Shown in pieces: positions 10,043 to 21,803 of a stretch of 64,000 bases of DNA (the stretch's first letter is position 1; each line of letters starts with the position of its first letter). The stretch covers positions 11,399,466 to 11,463,465 of the forward strand of contig OU015490.1 of NCBI GenBank assembly GCA_907164885.2. The letters are read 5' to 3'. Source of the stretch: Dolomedes plantarius (Eukaryota > Arthropoda > Arachnida > Araneae > Dolomedidae). The position numbers and the translations under genes were made by a program. Under the pieces are notes generated by a model. It ran no database searches and was not told the origin of the DNA. It was given only the letters and a program-made list of their open reading frames with translations.

Positions 10043-11218
10043 GGGTAGGTGTCCCAAATATCACCTACTCTAAGTATTTTTCAACATTTCATCCATTTTT
10101 TAGTTTCTGATTAGGCTGGGAACACAAAGAACCCCATAACGCCCGTTTTGTCAACATCAAAAGTTCAGGTAGGGTGGAATTTAATTTTCTTCAAGTTCTG
10201 CTTTAAGAATTGTCAAAAAGGATTTCACGTTATTTTCAGTGAACCCTAGGATTCTGGCTCTTGACAGTGACTATGGAGTTATGATTGTCAATTGGGAAGT
10301 GTTCCTTTTCACAAACGAATTCAGTCACTTTCGACCAGCTGAGTTGGTTTTTCAGAGAAGGGGTGGTGAAGATAGTTTCTCAATGCAAGTTGGCAGGCCA
10401 TCTGCTTAACATCGTTTCGATCAAACCAAACAAATTGGATTCCATTTCCTTGCAGTAGTTAACTTGCTCATTTTCTAAATCATCCGTCAATACAGGTTTT
10501 CTCACAAGTTTCTTTCTCACCACTATTCTAACCTCCGCAGTTCCATCGTTTTTCTCATTTACATCTTTTTAATGTACTCACGAATCATAGATCTTGGAAT
10601 GCCAAACTGTTTAGAAGCCTTTAACGTTCCCATTTCTTTTTTCAGAACTGCCTGACATGCGACCTGCAGACTAAGACGTACTTCATGTCTGTCTATTTGT
10701 AATTTCCTTTGGCATCGTAGACAAGAGGCCTCCAACAAAAAAGAACGGAAAGTGTAATAAAATAACTAAAATTAAAAAGGAAAAAGTAATGCAATTAGTT
10801 TTTAATTAAAATAGCTGTTCCAAATATCGCCTGGTAGGCGATATTAGGAAGCCAACACAGTCAACACAAATATGCTAAGAACAAATTTTAAAACCCAGTT
10901 TTTTAAAAAAATAATAGCACCTCTGGATTCTCTGTTTAATGCACTTTCAAATGGTATAAGCAAAATCAGAATTTGAATGCACCTACCTGGTCATTCACTG
11001 GATTCTTTGGAGCCAAAATTTATGAAGACAACAGCCAAAACAACTTCAGACGCCATATAGTTTCTGTTGTCAGTGATAAGAGTGTTGTCGCTAGTGCTGC
11101 TGTTAATACAAACCCAGAGCTAAAAAGTTATTGCATTTTCTCATACATAGCGCGAATAGTGCTTTGGAAACACGAGTAGGCGATATTAGCACAGGGGTTA
11201 TATTTGGGACACCCACCC
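10043..11218 (-). mobile_element. pogo/Tigger-type element, internally shortened
   Basis: The ends are inverted: left GGGTAGGTGTCCCAAATAT, right end read backwards GGGTGGGTGTCCCAAATAT, each beside TA. Inside is a broken pogo-family transposase on the minus strand. Subterminal motifs recur: TAGGCGATATTAG lies near 10837 and near 11176, the first as half of a 9-bp-arm palindrome (arms 10825-10833 and 10839-10847). The rest of the transposase coding region is missing, so the element is internally deleted. Confidence 0.65.
10115..10690 (-). pseudogene. Broken pogo/Tigger-like transposase fragment
   Basis: Read on the minus strand, three blocks follow each other in shifting frames. First is a helix-turn-helix block with LKASKQFGIPRSMIREYIKK (about 10570-10640), the DNA-binding part of pogo/CENP-B/Jerky proteins. 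Next is LTDDLENEQVNYCKEMES. Then comes QMACQLALRNYLHHPFSEKP, matching the second helix-turn-helix region. A segment with DVDKTG-like text near the first catalytic aspartate is the last recognisable piece. Frameshifts and stops separate all blocks. The intact family cuts and pastes DNA at TA sites. Confidence 0.6.
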
Positions 11219-11306
11219 TACTAAAATTTGACATCCTTTAATCCGCCGCGATATTATCACTGCTAAGAAGCTGCCATTCCTTTTCCTTTCGAAAGTAAGG
11301 TTCATA

Positions 11307-11700
11307 CACTCACACTTGTTTTGTGTGGTGAATAGGGCCCGCACAAAAAAAGGAAAGAAAATAAAAACCCTTAAAATAACTTATAATTCCCATTTAGTCA
11401 ATTTCTTAATTGATTTCGTTAATGTCTTACTTTTTATTCCCCTTTATTTATATTGAGGATTAATCTCTTTATTTATATTATTGATCATTTTTCTACATAT
11501 ACCACACCAAAAAAAACGCGCAAATTCAATATCACTAAAAAATCGCACAAAAGCAATAGCACAAAATGATCGCATAAATCAATCGCACAAAATCAACAGC
11601 ACTAAAAAATCGCACAAAAACATTAGCACTAACAACTTGCACAAAGAGATCGTACAAAATAATTGCATAAACAAAAGTCCGCACAAAACAGGTGTGAGTG
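11307..11700. mobile_element. TA-flanked MITE, family 1 copy b
   Basis: The ends are inverted repeats of about 22 bp with two mismatches (left CACTCACACTTGTTTTGTGT; right end backwards CACTCACACCTGTTTTGTGC), and TA flanks both sides. Like 701-960, a GTGTGG...CCCGCACAAAA hairpin lies just inside the left end. The interior 11510-11695 holds a degenerate array of a roughly 12-base AATCGCACAAAA unit, derived from the terminal sequence. Confidence 0.75.
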
Positions 11701-12479
11701 TATTTCTTAATGTTTATTTAAAATTCGTTTTGATAATCATCCAGGACATGCTGTCGTCAGGACTGACAAAAGTACGTTCGTTAAATGGAAAGCACTTCAA
11801 CTTAAATGCCAGAGTATTAACTGCTGTAAAAACACTTATGTTGCAAAATAGTTGCAAGTCTCATATTTAAATGTTTCAAATATTTCTATTGTAACTTAAA
11901 GGTATACAGTTTTTTTATTTGCATTTGTTAGAGGTAAAATATTTTTGAGTTTCCCATTTACTTACCGTCTGTATTTACAATTATTTTCCTTTTCTCTCGC
12001 CGGGAAAGAAATAATTTTTACCTTAAGATATCTTAGTAAAATGTCAATAAAGAGAAATGCCACGATTCATTTTTTGTTCATATATGTTAGTATATATTAG
12101 TATTTTGTTCATATATATGAGTGAGTGCATTTTCTTAGGGTATGGATATTTGCATTTTCTATATTAAGTTGATATATGTGTATACTTTAGAATACTTCAG
12201 TTGTGACTTGAGGATTTTCTTTTGCAGTGTTGAACGCATTTTTTTCATGAGTCGTTAAACAGAAATAAAAATAAAATTATCTGTTCAGGGTGGAAATAAT
12301 GTCACAGTGCGTATGCAAGCGAAGCATCAAATATCGTTAGAATTTACTTATAATCAGCGTTGAGAGTTCACAAAATTGCTGAAGCAAAAGAACAAAAATC
12401 GCGTTTAGTATGACCTAACATTTAGCACTGTATGTGCAAGACTTGGGTAATTTGCTAGAGGTAAATAACCCAAGTAACA
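11701..12479. other. Non-coding spacer
   Basis: No gene or repeat recognised. Confidence 0.35.
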
Positions 12480-12750
12480 AAAGACCGGTGGGATAGGGTT
12501 GGGCAATCTTATTTAGCCTAGTTAGGCAACAATTGGATTTGCCCATTGGGGATATGTTGACGGTTGGCTTTTCAGCTCACCTAACGGTTGCCTGTTATTT
12601 GGCCCAACCGTTAAGAGAGCAGTTCAACTCTCATTACAATTGGGACTATGACAGTCTATAATTGTTGGTCCAACAACACTTATTTGCTGACCGGGCAACA
12701 ACATTCTACAGTTGTTGGCCCATATTTGTTTCTGGAATTTCTGCCAACAG
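12480..12750. repeat. Cluster of GTTGG/CCAAC inverted motifs
   Basis: GTTGG or its complement CCAAC recurs many times in both orientations, for example TTGTTGGTCCAACAA near 12662, GGCCCAACCGTTA near 12601 and AGTTGTTGGCCCA near 12710. The density suggests a decayed MITE or foldback element, but clear ends were not found. Confidence 0.35.
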
Positions 12751-13047
12751 TAAACATACCCCGATGATGCAACGAAAATTTGTTTTTGGGTTAACGATGT
12801 GCGTTACTTAGGATAATGCTCTCATTAAACTCATTACCCGAAGCTAAATATTAAAATATTTATTTTAAATAACACAATTTTATTTGAAAAGACAGTATGT
12901 TATATCAACAGGAAAATATAAAATAACGTTTTTATACGAGAAAAATTGTAAAATATCATTTAGACATGAAATGAGGGGATTAATTTGACAATGGAGATCA
13001 CAGAAGTTTCGAGAGACATCAAAAATTGTAAATGAGTATAAATAAGA

Positions 13048-13893
13048 CTAACTGAATACCCGTGCTTCGCTAAAGAGTACATTCAAATTAAATACAACGG
13101 CAATGTATACAATTAATGCCCCCCCTCAAAAAAATATGTTTATAAAAAATTGTAACGGATATTTTTATAGACAAAATAATGGTGAAAAAAATATTGAAAT
13201 TAAATAAAACCGTCAATGTAAGCAATTAAGGCCCCCCTCAAAACAAATATGTTTAAAAAAATCATAACGGATATTTTTATAGACAAAATAATGCAGAAGA
13301 AAATATTCAAATTAAATAAAACGGTCAATGTATGCAATTTATTTGTATGTTTAATATCCATAAAACATACTATTTTGAATTAAATTCTTAAAAAACTTCA
13401 ATCGCAATTAGTCTAGTGGTTAAATTTTATCTTTTACCGTATTTCAATATATTTTTGTCAATTTATTTCGTCGTAATGCAAGTGACACAAAATTAGTTTA
13501 AAGCATCACAAAAAGAAAAAAACAAGTGACCAGCATTTAATAAATTAAATTCTAAAAATTGATATTTAAAAATTCACTAAAAATCATAAAAAGGAGGTAA
13601 ATCTACGAAAAAGGATTTCATTTTAAAGGATTTTTTACGATCTTTCAAGTGATATAAATTTTATAACCCTCAGAGTATTATTTCACATGCAAACTTTAAA
13701 GAATGTTACAAAAAGAGCTTGAAAATTTAATTTTAAAAAAATCTAAGAAGAATTTTTCAAAAATCTTTCTTAGTGCACCCCTACATTCATTATAAGAAGA
13801 TTCGCCATGCGAAATTTCAGCCCTTTAGGTTCAGCAGTTTGGTCTGTGCATTATCTGTCATTCAGTCAGTCACGGAACTGTTTTATATATATA
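13048..13893 (-). mobile_element. Helitron-like non-autonomous element, copy C
   Basis: Reverse copy of the family at 1979 and 25190. Reading backwards it ends in GAAGCACGGGTATTCAGTTAG followed by T at 13048, and begins in TATATATAAAACAGTTCCGTG at its other end. Its inner part contains a tandem unit of about 112 bp (13085-13330, with TTTTTATAGACAAAATAATG in two copies). A Tc1 element lies against its 5' end at 13894. Confidence 0.5.
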
Positions 13894-15443
13894 AACTGCT
13901 CAAAAAAATTAGGGGAGCAAGTAAATTTAAGAAAACTGTGCGAGACAGCCATGTATTGGCATAAAATGGATTTTACACGCGTATCAATGCGCAATACAGA
14001 AAAAAAGACGTAAAAAAATTTGTAATTAAGTTTTAATTCTCTGAAAATATGGATAAAACATGAAAAGATGATTTAGGACAACAATTTAGTTACATGTAAA
14101 CGAGAAAAAAAAGTATTGTTTAGAAATGATGCAAGATTTTTAATATGGCGTGTGGTCACTTCGAACAGCTAAGACTGCTGCACACCTGTTTTCCATGGAT
14201 GCGATGATGTTATCGATAAGACTTTCGGGAATACTGTTCAACTGCTCAAGAAGTGCAATCTCCAAGTCTCGGAGAGTAAAAGAAGGCCTTGGTCTCGCAG
14301 CAATGCGTCGTCCGAACATGTCCCAAACATGCTCGATTGGATTCAGGTCAGGAGAGCACGCTGGCCATTCAATACGCTGCATTGTTTCAGCTTCAAGCAT
14401 GTTCGCCATAAGACGAGCTGTATGCGGTCTGGCATTATCATGCTGGAAAACAAAGGAATCTCCAATGGCTGCAGCGTAAGGTATGACATGAGGTCTCAGT
14501 ATCTCGTCTGCATAACTTCGGGCCGTCAAAGTACAATTCCGAATGATATGCAGGTCCGTACGTCCACCTATGCTGATTACACCCCATACCATAAAACCAG
14601 CTCGTCTGTATTGTGACCTTTCACGAACGAATGTGGGGTTATTTCGAGTGTCCCTTTCCCTCCATACCAAAACACGTCGGGTGTCATACTCCAGACTGAA
14701 TCGGGAGTCGTCTGTAAACAGCACTTGGCTCCAATCATGTTGCTCCTAATCTCGATGTTGAGCAGCCCATCTTCTTCGGGCCGCACGGTGGCGTGAGGTC
14801 AATGGAATGCAGACCATTGACCTACGTGCATAGAGACCACCCTGATAAAGCCTATTACGTACTGTTTGGCTGGACACCTTTCATCCTGTTGCCAAGAGCA
14901 AGTGTCTTTGCAGCTGAGTAGCATTGTCTGGTCTGTTTCGACGAGCTGTTAACAGTATATACCGATCATCAGTTGCTGTAGTGGCGCGTGGCGGACCTTG
15001 CCCTGGTCGACATCTAACATTCCCTGTTTCTTGGAATCAATTCCACAGCCTTTCAACGACACTTCTGGCGACTCCAACAACGTCCGCGACACTACGTTGT
15101 GTTTGCCCAGATTCAAGTCTGCCTATAATACGCCATGCCATGGATTCCGGTAAATCACGTTGTTGAGACATTTTCAAGTCACCTTTTCTCAAAAAGAATA
15201 ACTGAGCAATCGAATTTCACAGTTAAGGCAATGAAACAGACGTTTCTGCAACAAGTAGATTTCCGCCCCTATGTTCTTTTTCTGGTTTTTGAAGTCATGA
15301 ACTTTGATTTGCATATGAAGTTTTCTTCTTCTATTTCTTGCTAGGCTTTAAATTATGGATGATTTATTTTATGTTACTTATCGGTGTAAGTATTTCCGTA
15401 ATTTCGTTAAAACCATGTGCTCCCCTAATTGTTTTGAGCAGTG
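13894..15443 (-). mobile_element. Tc1-like transposon
   Basis: TA lies on both sides (13892-13893 and 15444-15445). The terminal inverted repeats agree at 24 of 26 positions (left AACTGCTCAAAAAAATTAGG; right end backwards CACTGCTCAAAACAATTAGG). The 1550-bp length and single minus-strand gene are normal for Tc1. The insertion point is in the TA tract that begins Helitron-like copy C. Confidence 0.9.
14140..15171 (-). pseudogene. Tc1 transposase with three premature stops
   Basis: From the ATG at 15171 (MSQQRDLPESMAWRII) one uninterrupted frame runs 343 residues to the stop at 14140, the normal Tc1 length. It is broken only by three in-frame stops: TGA at 15037-15039 (codon 45), TGA at 14881-14883 (codon 97) and TAG at 14746-14748 (codon 142). 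No frameshift is needed. The N-terminal third is the paired helix-turn-helix DNA-binding region. The DDE core has LFTDDSRF (first Asp), QHDNARPH (second Asp) and SPDLNPIEHVWD (Glu), all retained. The protein would cut and reinsert the element at TA. Confidence 0.92.
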
Positions 15444-16076
15444 TAGATAACTGCTATTACCTAAGAAAAAGATTTTGAAGAATAAGCATGGCCAAGTTAA
15501 AACTATCTGCTGTCTGGGTTGTTAAGGAACTACAAAAGATATAATGTGATACATTGAATCTTTGTAATTTAAGAAACTCAATTATTTTATTCATTAAATA
15601 ATTTCGTATTTTTCAAATTTACTTATTATAACTATTTGTTTTTGAACATTCTAAGTCCAAAATGGAGCCAGGACATACCTTCATATTCTTGCTCCTATAA
15701 TATATATTCTTTCAAAAAAGCATATACAGCCCCCGTGCACTCGTGCTCAAGATTCAGTTTCATCCAATCACACATATCAATCCAGTGTTAATTTGTGCTC
15801 TTGACCACAAAATATTTCCTACCTTTGGCTAGCATTCCTTACAGTGTTCAAAAAACTCTATTTCAATGAAATTAAAACTCCAGCGATGCTCAAATTTTGT
15901 GTTAGTGACAAACTTCTTACTGATAAAAGAGAAAACTAAACTACGTGAATCTTTTTTGTTGTAAGTCATTCATTGTTTCTTATTTTATCTTATTTTACCT
16001 CAGAATCTACCAAACATAAACTACCACAAACTTGTTTTTACAATTTTCTAAAAATTAAAATAAGTTTAGAAAATAT
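15444..16076. other. Non-coding spacer
   Basis: No gene or repeat recognised. Confidence 0.35.
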
Positions 16077-16566
16077 TGTTAGGAATTTTACGAGTCTATG
16101 GTAATCTAGCCAAATATGAGAGTTATCACCAAATTGACGATGGATTTTGTTACATATTTTGGTCACCGAATTTAGCGATATTTCGCCACATTTGGCGACA
16201 TATACACCAAATGGTCACAACTTGCCGTCTAGACCTTTCTGGAAGCTTCTAGAGATATCTAGCTGACTGGATGACAGGGGGCGCTTTGGAAGTCTATAAA
16301 TATACCTGACAATGGCATTGGAGTTCAGTTATTTTCTACTGAGAACTGAATGTGTTGAAAGTGCGTTAGGCGTGTATTGTTTTGAAGACTCTGGTATCTT
16401 GACTTGTGTGTTTAGAGTTTTCTGCCGTATAGTAAACAGTTGTTACGTTTTTTATGCTTGAATATGTGTATGTTCCTGAAGAATTTACAGAATAGTAAAT
16501 TTTATTTTGTGTGCAGTTTCTGAAGATATTTTATTCAATCATAAGAAACCCAAGAAAAACGGAACA
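16077..16566 (+). mobile_element. Solo-LTR-like sequence, copy 1
   Basis: It begins TGTTAGG and ends AACGGAACA (a TGTT...AACA pair), holds a TATAAATA box at 16295-16302, and matches the outer parts of 34138-35031 over its length (for example CAAATATGAGAGTTATCACC, CCTTTCTGGAAGCTTCTAGA). Solo LTR of a retrotransposon is the best reading. Flanking five-base sequences do not match each other, no internal region follows, and the class is an inference. Confidence 0.5.
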
Positions 16567-16752
16567 CTATTGTAAACTTTCGACAACTTGTAACGACTAA
16601 GAATTTAGTGACTAAAATTAACTAACCACTTATCAAAAATGAAACCTTTGAACCAATAAGAGTGATGATCGAACTTTTGCTACTAAAACTCAAGGCCTGT
16701 GTCCTGCAAACTGAACTACCTTCGGTACCATATTGAGCTGAATCGAGCACTT

Positions 16753-17048
16753 GCCGTAACATAGTTACTTGTAGCCATTTGGATTGCCGTCACATAGTTA
16801 CTTGTAGTCATTGTATTGTCTATCCCGGTCTATTAAGCTCTTTTGTAGCTAATAATGATCATAATTCTTTAAAAGCCAATTCAGACAAAAACCTGTCTTT
16901 TAGCACCATATTCATAGTAGGGCGTTAAAGAAAAGGTTTTTGTCTGTAAAAGCTTTTATATAGTTATGATCATTATTAGCAAGAGAGCTGAATAGACTGG
17001 GATAGACAATACAATGTTTATTCCAAACGGCTACAAGTAAGTATGCCG
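16753..17048. mobile_element. Foldback MITE
   Basis: The left arm (ending near 16893) pairs with the right arm (from about 16935): CATTGTATTGTCTATCCCGG opposite CTGGGATAGACAATACAATG, AATAATGATCATAA opposite TTATGATCATTATT, and CAGACAAAAACCT opposite AGGTTTTTGTCTG. Arms are about 100 bp with a short centre. The left arm carries an extra copy of ACATAGTTACTTGTAG. Non-coding. Confidence 0.7.
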
Positions 17049-18379
17049 TTTTTATGCTTTAAAAAACGACCAGTTTTTTTTATGCTTTAAAAAAAGCCCA
17101 TCTTTAACACCATATTCACAGTAACTCTTACATTGCTGTTAATTAAAAAAATTTATAAAATATTAATTATAAATTATTTATGATGAATTTTTTTATATAA
17201 AAACTACTTTTAATTCCACAATGTGCATTGCTCATTTCGAAGCATTTACTAACAATTCACAAATGCATCATTCTTTTTGGCGAGCATCAGTTCTATTTTC
17301 GTAGCTTAATAAGATAAAACGTTCAGGAAATGAGATTATTGTGTTTATTCTTGTCTCTGACCTCTTGACTAATATTCACAGAAATAGCTTGGCAAATATT
17401 AATATCTTCAGTTCCGTCTTTTAGTTACTTTATGTGGGATCTTCTACAACAGGTAAATACATATCAGAAAAGTAAATTGTTTTGTTGCTTGGGAGTAAAG
17501 AAATACTATTTTGTAACAATTTTTGTCGTAGCATTGTATTCTAATGTTTGGATATATGAGGACCTTCACATAATCTTTTTGTTGACTGTAGGAATTGCGC
17601 AATTAATTTTCAAAAAAGGCTGAAAAAATTTAAAATTGACCCCTATCCAAATTTTGTTGCACTGAAATGAAAAGTTTCTTGGATAAGAAGTGCATAAGCA
17701 TATGCATAATTAACTTTAGAGGCTCCTGGGAGCTCCATATCCTCTGTGTTCAATGTGGAATGTATCATGATCACCGTTCTCTAAAATTGATTATTATAGT
17801 ATTGAGTGCGTTGTGACATAATGTCACTATGTAGAAAATTAATTACCTTTTCAGTTGTTAAATATAAAATATAATTATCAATATCAACTTTAATTAACTA
17901 CTATATTTAACTTCATTAATTTATATCATCTCTTAAATTAATTATTCGCTATCTGTATTAATATTAACTTTGCTCGGTTAACTTAATGATTAAAATATAA
18001 CTGATAATTTTCCAGGTACAGTTTGAATTCTTAAAGCAATTGCATTGTTATTATGTACAATAATCAAATATATCAATAACAGAATCGATTCTCATATTCG
18101 AAATAGCATGGCGATTCGAATCCTTCACTTAACTGTACTTTAAAAGATAAACACGTGCGGGATAGTGAATGTATTCATACGCAGAGTTTTCCTTAATAAT
18201 AATAATAATGTAATCGCAGTTTTTAGCATTTAGTTTTAATATAGTCTTTTGCTACAGCTAGCGTTTGTAAATTATTTAATTATCCCTTCCTACAAGTTTG
18301 ATTTGATTAATATGTGCAAAGGGAGATGCGATCTATTTATCAGAGCGGAAGCATACTAGCGCTTACGAGTTCCAGTCTG
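17049..18379. other. AT-rich non-coding stretch
   Basis: No gene or mobile element recognised. TTTTATGCTTTAAAAAA appears twice at 17051-17092. Confidence 0.35.
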
Positions 18380-18660
18380 TGAGCAGGCTATGCTTCTATA
18401 TAAGAGAACGCGCTTGCAGTGACGTGTGCGCATTTTACGAGTGCTTTTTATGGGTGCATTTTTTATAAGAGCATTTTTTGCAGTAAGAGCATTTTGTTAG
18501 GCTGATTTTTTTACCATGTGTGGTGTAGATTGTGAACAGGGCGAGATCCCTCAATTGATCTAGTCTCCGAACTTATTTACGCCACTGGCATAAGCTTGTA
18601 TAATTTATCCTGTCATCATCAACACGTCTTCGAGAAATAAAGTATAATTAGATTTTAACG
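18380..18660 (+). promoter_or_regulatory. Possible promoter or LTR: TATA box then AATAAA
   Basis: CTATATAAGAGAACGCG near 18396 is a good TATA context and AATAAA follows at 18636-18641. The pairing and spacing resemble an LTR, but I found no second copy, no clear TG/CA ends and no adjacent gene. Weak. Confidence 0.2.
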
Positions 18661-21600
18661 TGTGCCAGTGTTCTTTCTGCGTCGATTATTCGAAAGATAT
18701 CATCCAGCAATGCTCCTGTATTAGCCAGACCTTTGGGTTCTACAACATCATCGCAGAGCTACAACTAGATGTGTGTCACTTTCAGACGTCCAGTTTTCCG
18801 GTTCCTCCTTCTACAGTTTCAACGAGTAGGCCTAACTCCACCTTTCCCTCGTAGCCGGATCCTCGTGTTTTTTAGCTGATGTACATCGTCTCCACGTGCT
18901 ATCGACATCACGGAAAGGACACTGTGTTTTTTTTTTTTCAGATGTTAAAACTCTCGAGTATAGATAAGTACTTCACTTTGACTATATCTTACGAACTTAA
19001 AATTACACAACGCAATAGCATTTCAACCACTATACTTTACTCTAACCAAAATATTTCTTATCATTGGTGCAATTTTCTGTATCATTCACAAATTTTGTAT
19101 CATTTATATCATTGACACCTATTTTGTATCATGTGTGTGAGAAAAAAAGTGAATTGCAAATAGTTTTAAAAGTTTAGGTTTGTAGGTAATGAAGGAATAA
19201 CTGGGGTTCTAGAGAAAATATTAATAGAAGAGAGAGAGGATTTTGGAGAAAATATATATTTAACCTCAGACAATCGAGGAGGATTCAAAGCGTAAAGATG
19301 GCCAGACAGAGATCCAACGAGGCTGAAACAGGGAAGACAGCTAATGGGATATGAATTAGTGGGCAGAGCGACATGAATGGAGATGTGGTTGACTGATCGG
19401 AGAGATAGTTTGGAAACTAGAAGTAATCAAGCGAGAGGGGGTTTGAAACAAGGAGAGGGAAAGGAAGTTACCTGTGAATGGGAACAAGCCTAGGGTTTAT
19501 TATCAGTATAACAAGTGCAATTTATTCATGTAAAATGGTTTAGAATTCTTTCATTCATTATTTCACAAGAAAATGATAACCAAATAAATAAAACTAACAA
19601 AAAAATAAACGTGATTTCACTCATATCATGGTCAAGACAATTTTTATGAGTCATATTTAACAGTCCTAAGATGATTACCTACAGGATTCGAGAAATTAGA
19701 CTTGCCTTCATATTTAGACAGCTCCAATATATGCAGCAGCCAACTGCTGAAATGTTGCTGTCGTAATGTCTTTTCAGCTTGGCAAAGCTCTTATGGAGTC
19801 TATAAGCAGCGAAATTCTTAGCAGTGAAATTTCTCAACATATTCTGGTGGCTGTCGTATGAAGTCTGATCTCTCCAGCAAGAGCCAAGTGTTTTTATTTT
19901 GAACTGAAAATAGTGAAAGATGCTTGACAATTTTTATTTACAAGTTGGTACCACTCTAAGTCGTGAGTCACTGGTAAAAAGTTTAGAAAAAATTCTACTT
20001 CATGAATTTTGTCACCTTTAGCATTTGATAAGGTAACAGTTGCTTTTACAACAAATTTTTTTAAGACTAAAATAAAATATATCTTAAGCAACTTTAGGTT
20101 TTAATTGTTGTAAAATTAAAAGAAAGATATTCATCAGATAAATGAATAAACTGGAATGAGTCAAGAATGATTTAATTACTTTCTGAGAATAGTTAGCACC
20201 CTCAGAATCAATGAATTCAAATTAGTTGGTAATGAAATATTTTTCTAAATATCATTTTATGATTTTTTAATAACTTTATTATAATGGATATTTTTGGGTA
20301 ACATAACATTATTCATTATTTAGAGAAAACAAGACTAAAAGGATACTGTGTTTTTCATTTGAAAGATTTCATCTTAGGTAAGAAATAGTTTATCTGAAAG
20401 TCTATAGACATTTAAGGTTCTGAGAACACAGTAAAATAATTTTATCTCTTCTTTCAAAAAGTTTTTATTACACCCCATTTCCACTGAATAAAATTATGCA
20501 GGGTACATGCCTAGTTCAGTTTTGATATGTAGCTTAATATACAAAATAATCAGGAATTTTAATGCGTCAATTTAGAATTTTTGTTAAGGTATATAATTCA
20601 AAACGAAAAATTAGTCGAAACAAAAATATGAGCTAAAACTATACATTCACATGTTCAAATGATTACAAAGAGGTCCTAGTTTTAATTAAACCAATAATTA
20701 CAGCAGTAGGAAACTAATAACCATTATCGGCTTGATAATGATAATTGGCCAGGATCATGATTATGTCCGTATCATTTAATTGAGATCCGAGTCATTTCAA
20801 CAGACTTACAATTGAGCAATACTAGCAATTGAAAGATTTTCGTTACTTTTTTTCTCGCAATATAAACAGTTTCATTTGCCGGTGATATGTAGATAAAAAC
20901 AAACTTTACTTTTTAAAGCATTTTAACTAACATTTAATGTAAATTCATCATATTTTTTTTCCTGAGTCGGTCTACACGAGTACCGCCTTTTCTTGTGAGA
21001 CACTATTTCCGACTTTCGAAGACACTTATAACAACTGTCTGTCAAAAATACAACTGAGCCCAAAAGGGTATTCTATTTTGGATACTAAAGCTTTCATAAC
21101 TGAGCTATCCAAGTGATATGAAAACGTTTTATTATTCTTCGTTTTACTTCTAGTATCTTTAAATATCCGTCTAGATTCAAAGACAAATGTGATTTTCTCA
21201 CTAATGTCTAATTTTGTTTACTTTCCTTCTTATGACTTGAAATATTAAGTGAAAAATATGAAAACCTTCTCAGTGATCATGATGGCAGGAGAATACTTAT
21301 TAAGTATATTTGTCTTTTTCTACGTTTGACAATACTTCAGGGACACATCAAGAAAAATTTCTGCGAGGGCCCTTAATAAGATCCATCGGTAAAAATTGCA
21401 TAATATATTTAAAAAGAATTCTTTTGAGATGGAATAAGGAAGCTTTTAAAATGTAGGTATACACAGAAGTATTATATCAAGAAATAATTCTCTTCATGGA
21501 TCCGGAGACTTGGAGGTATATAAAATGCATAATTATTTCAACTGAAAAACTTACGAAACAGAAACATAGACGTATAATATTTTGTTATATATTTTATTTT

Positions 21601-21737
21601 TCTCTTTATATGTCTCATGAATAAAAACTTTATAAATTTATTGCATATTCATGCTTTCATAATTTATATCATACTCCTGCTGTCTGTTAAGAGAAAGTTT
21701 ATCTTAAAAGTCAAACGTTAGAGAAGAATCGTACAAT

Positions 21738-21738
<1 letters not shown>
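18661..21738. other. Non-coding stretch
   Basis: No gene supported. Features seen: TTTTGTATCAT-type motifs repeated near 19080-19130, and a purine-rich segment at 19200-19480. Confidence 0.35.
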
Positions 21739-21773
<35 letters not shown>

Positions 21774-21803
21774 AGATATATTATTATATATATATATATA
21801 TAC
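21739..21803. repeat. (TA)n microsatellite
   Basis: TA run interrupted by TATTAGATATATTA. Confidence 0.9.

Noticed and set aside
11481..11870. 129-residue Lys/Asn/Ser-rich frame
   Set aside because: It is a translation of the AATCGCACAAAA array within a MITE.
18660..18854. Small plus-strand frame with several cysteines after the TATA/AATAAA pair
   Set aside because: No family similarity, no signal peptide, and no evidence of transcription; too short to support.
19679..20091. Two overlapping minus-strand frames
   Set aside because: No recognisable similarity or splice logic; treated as chance open frames.
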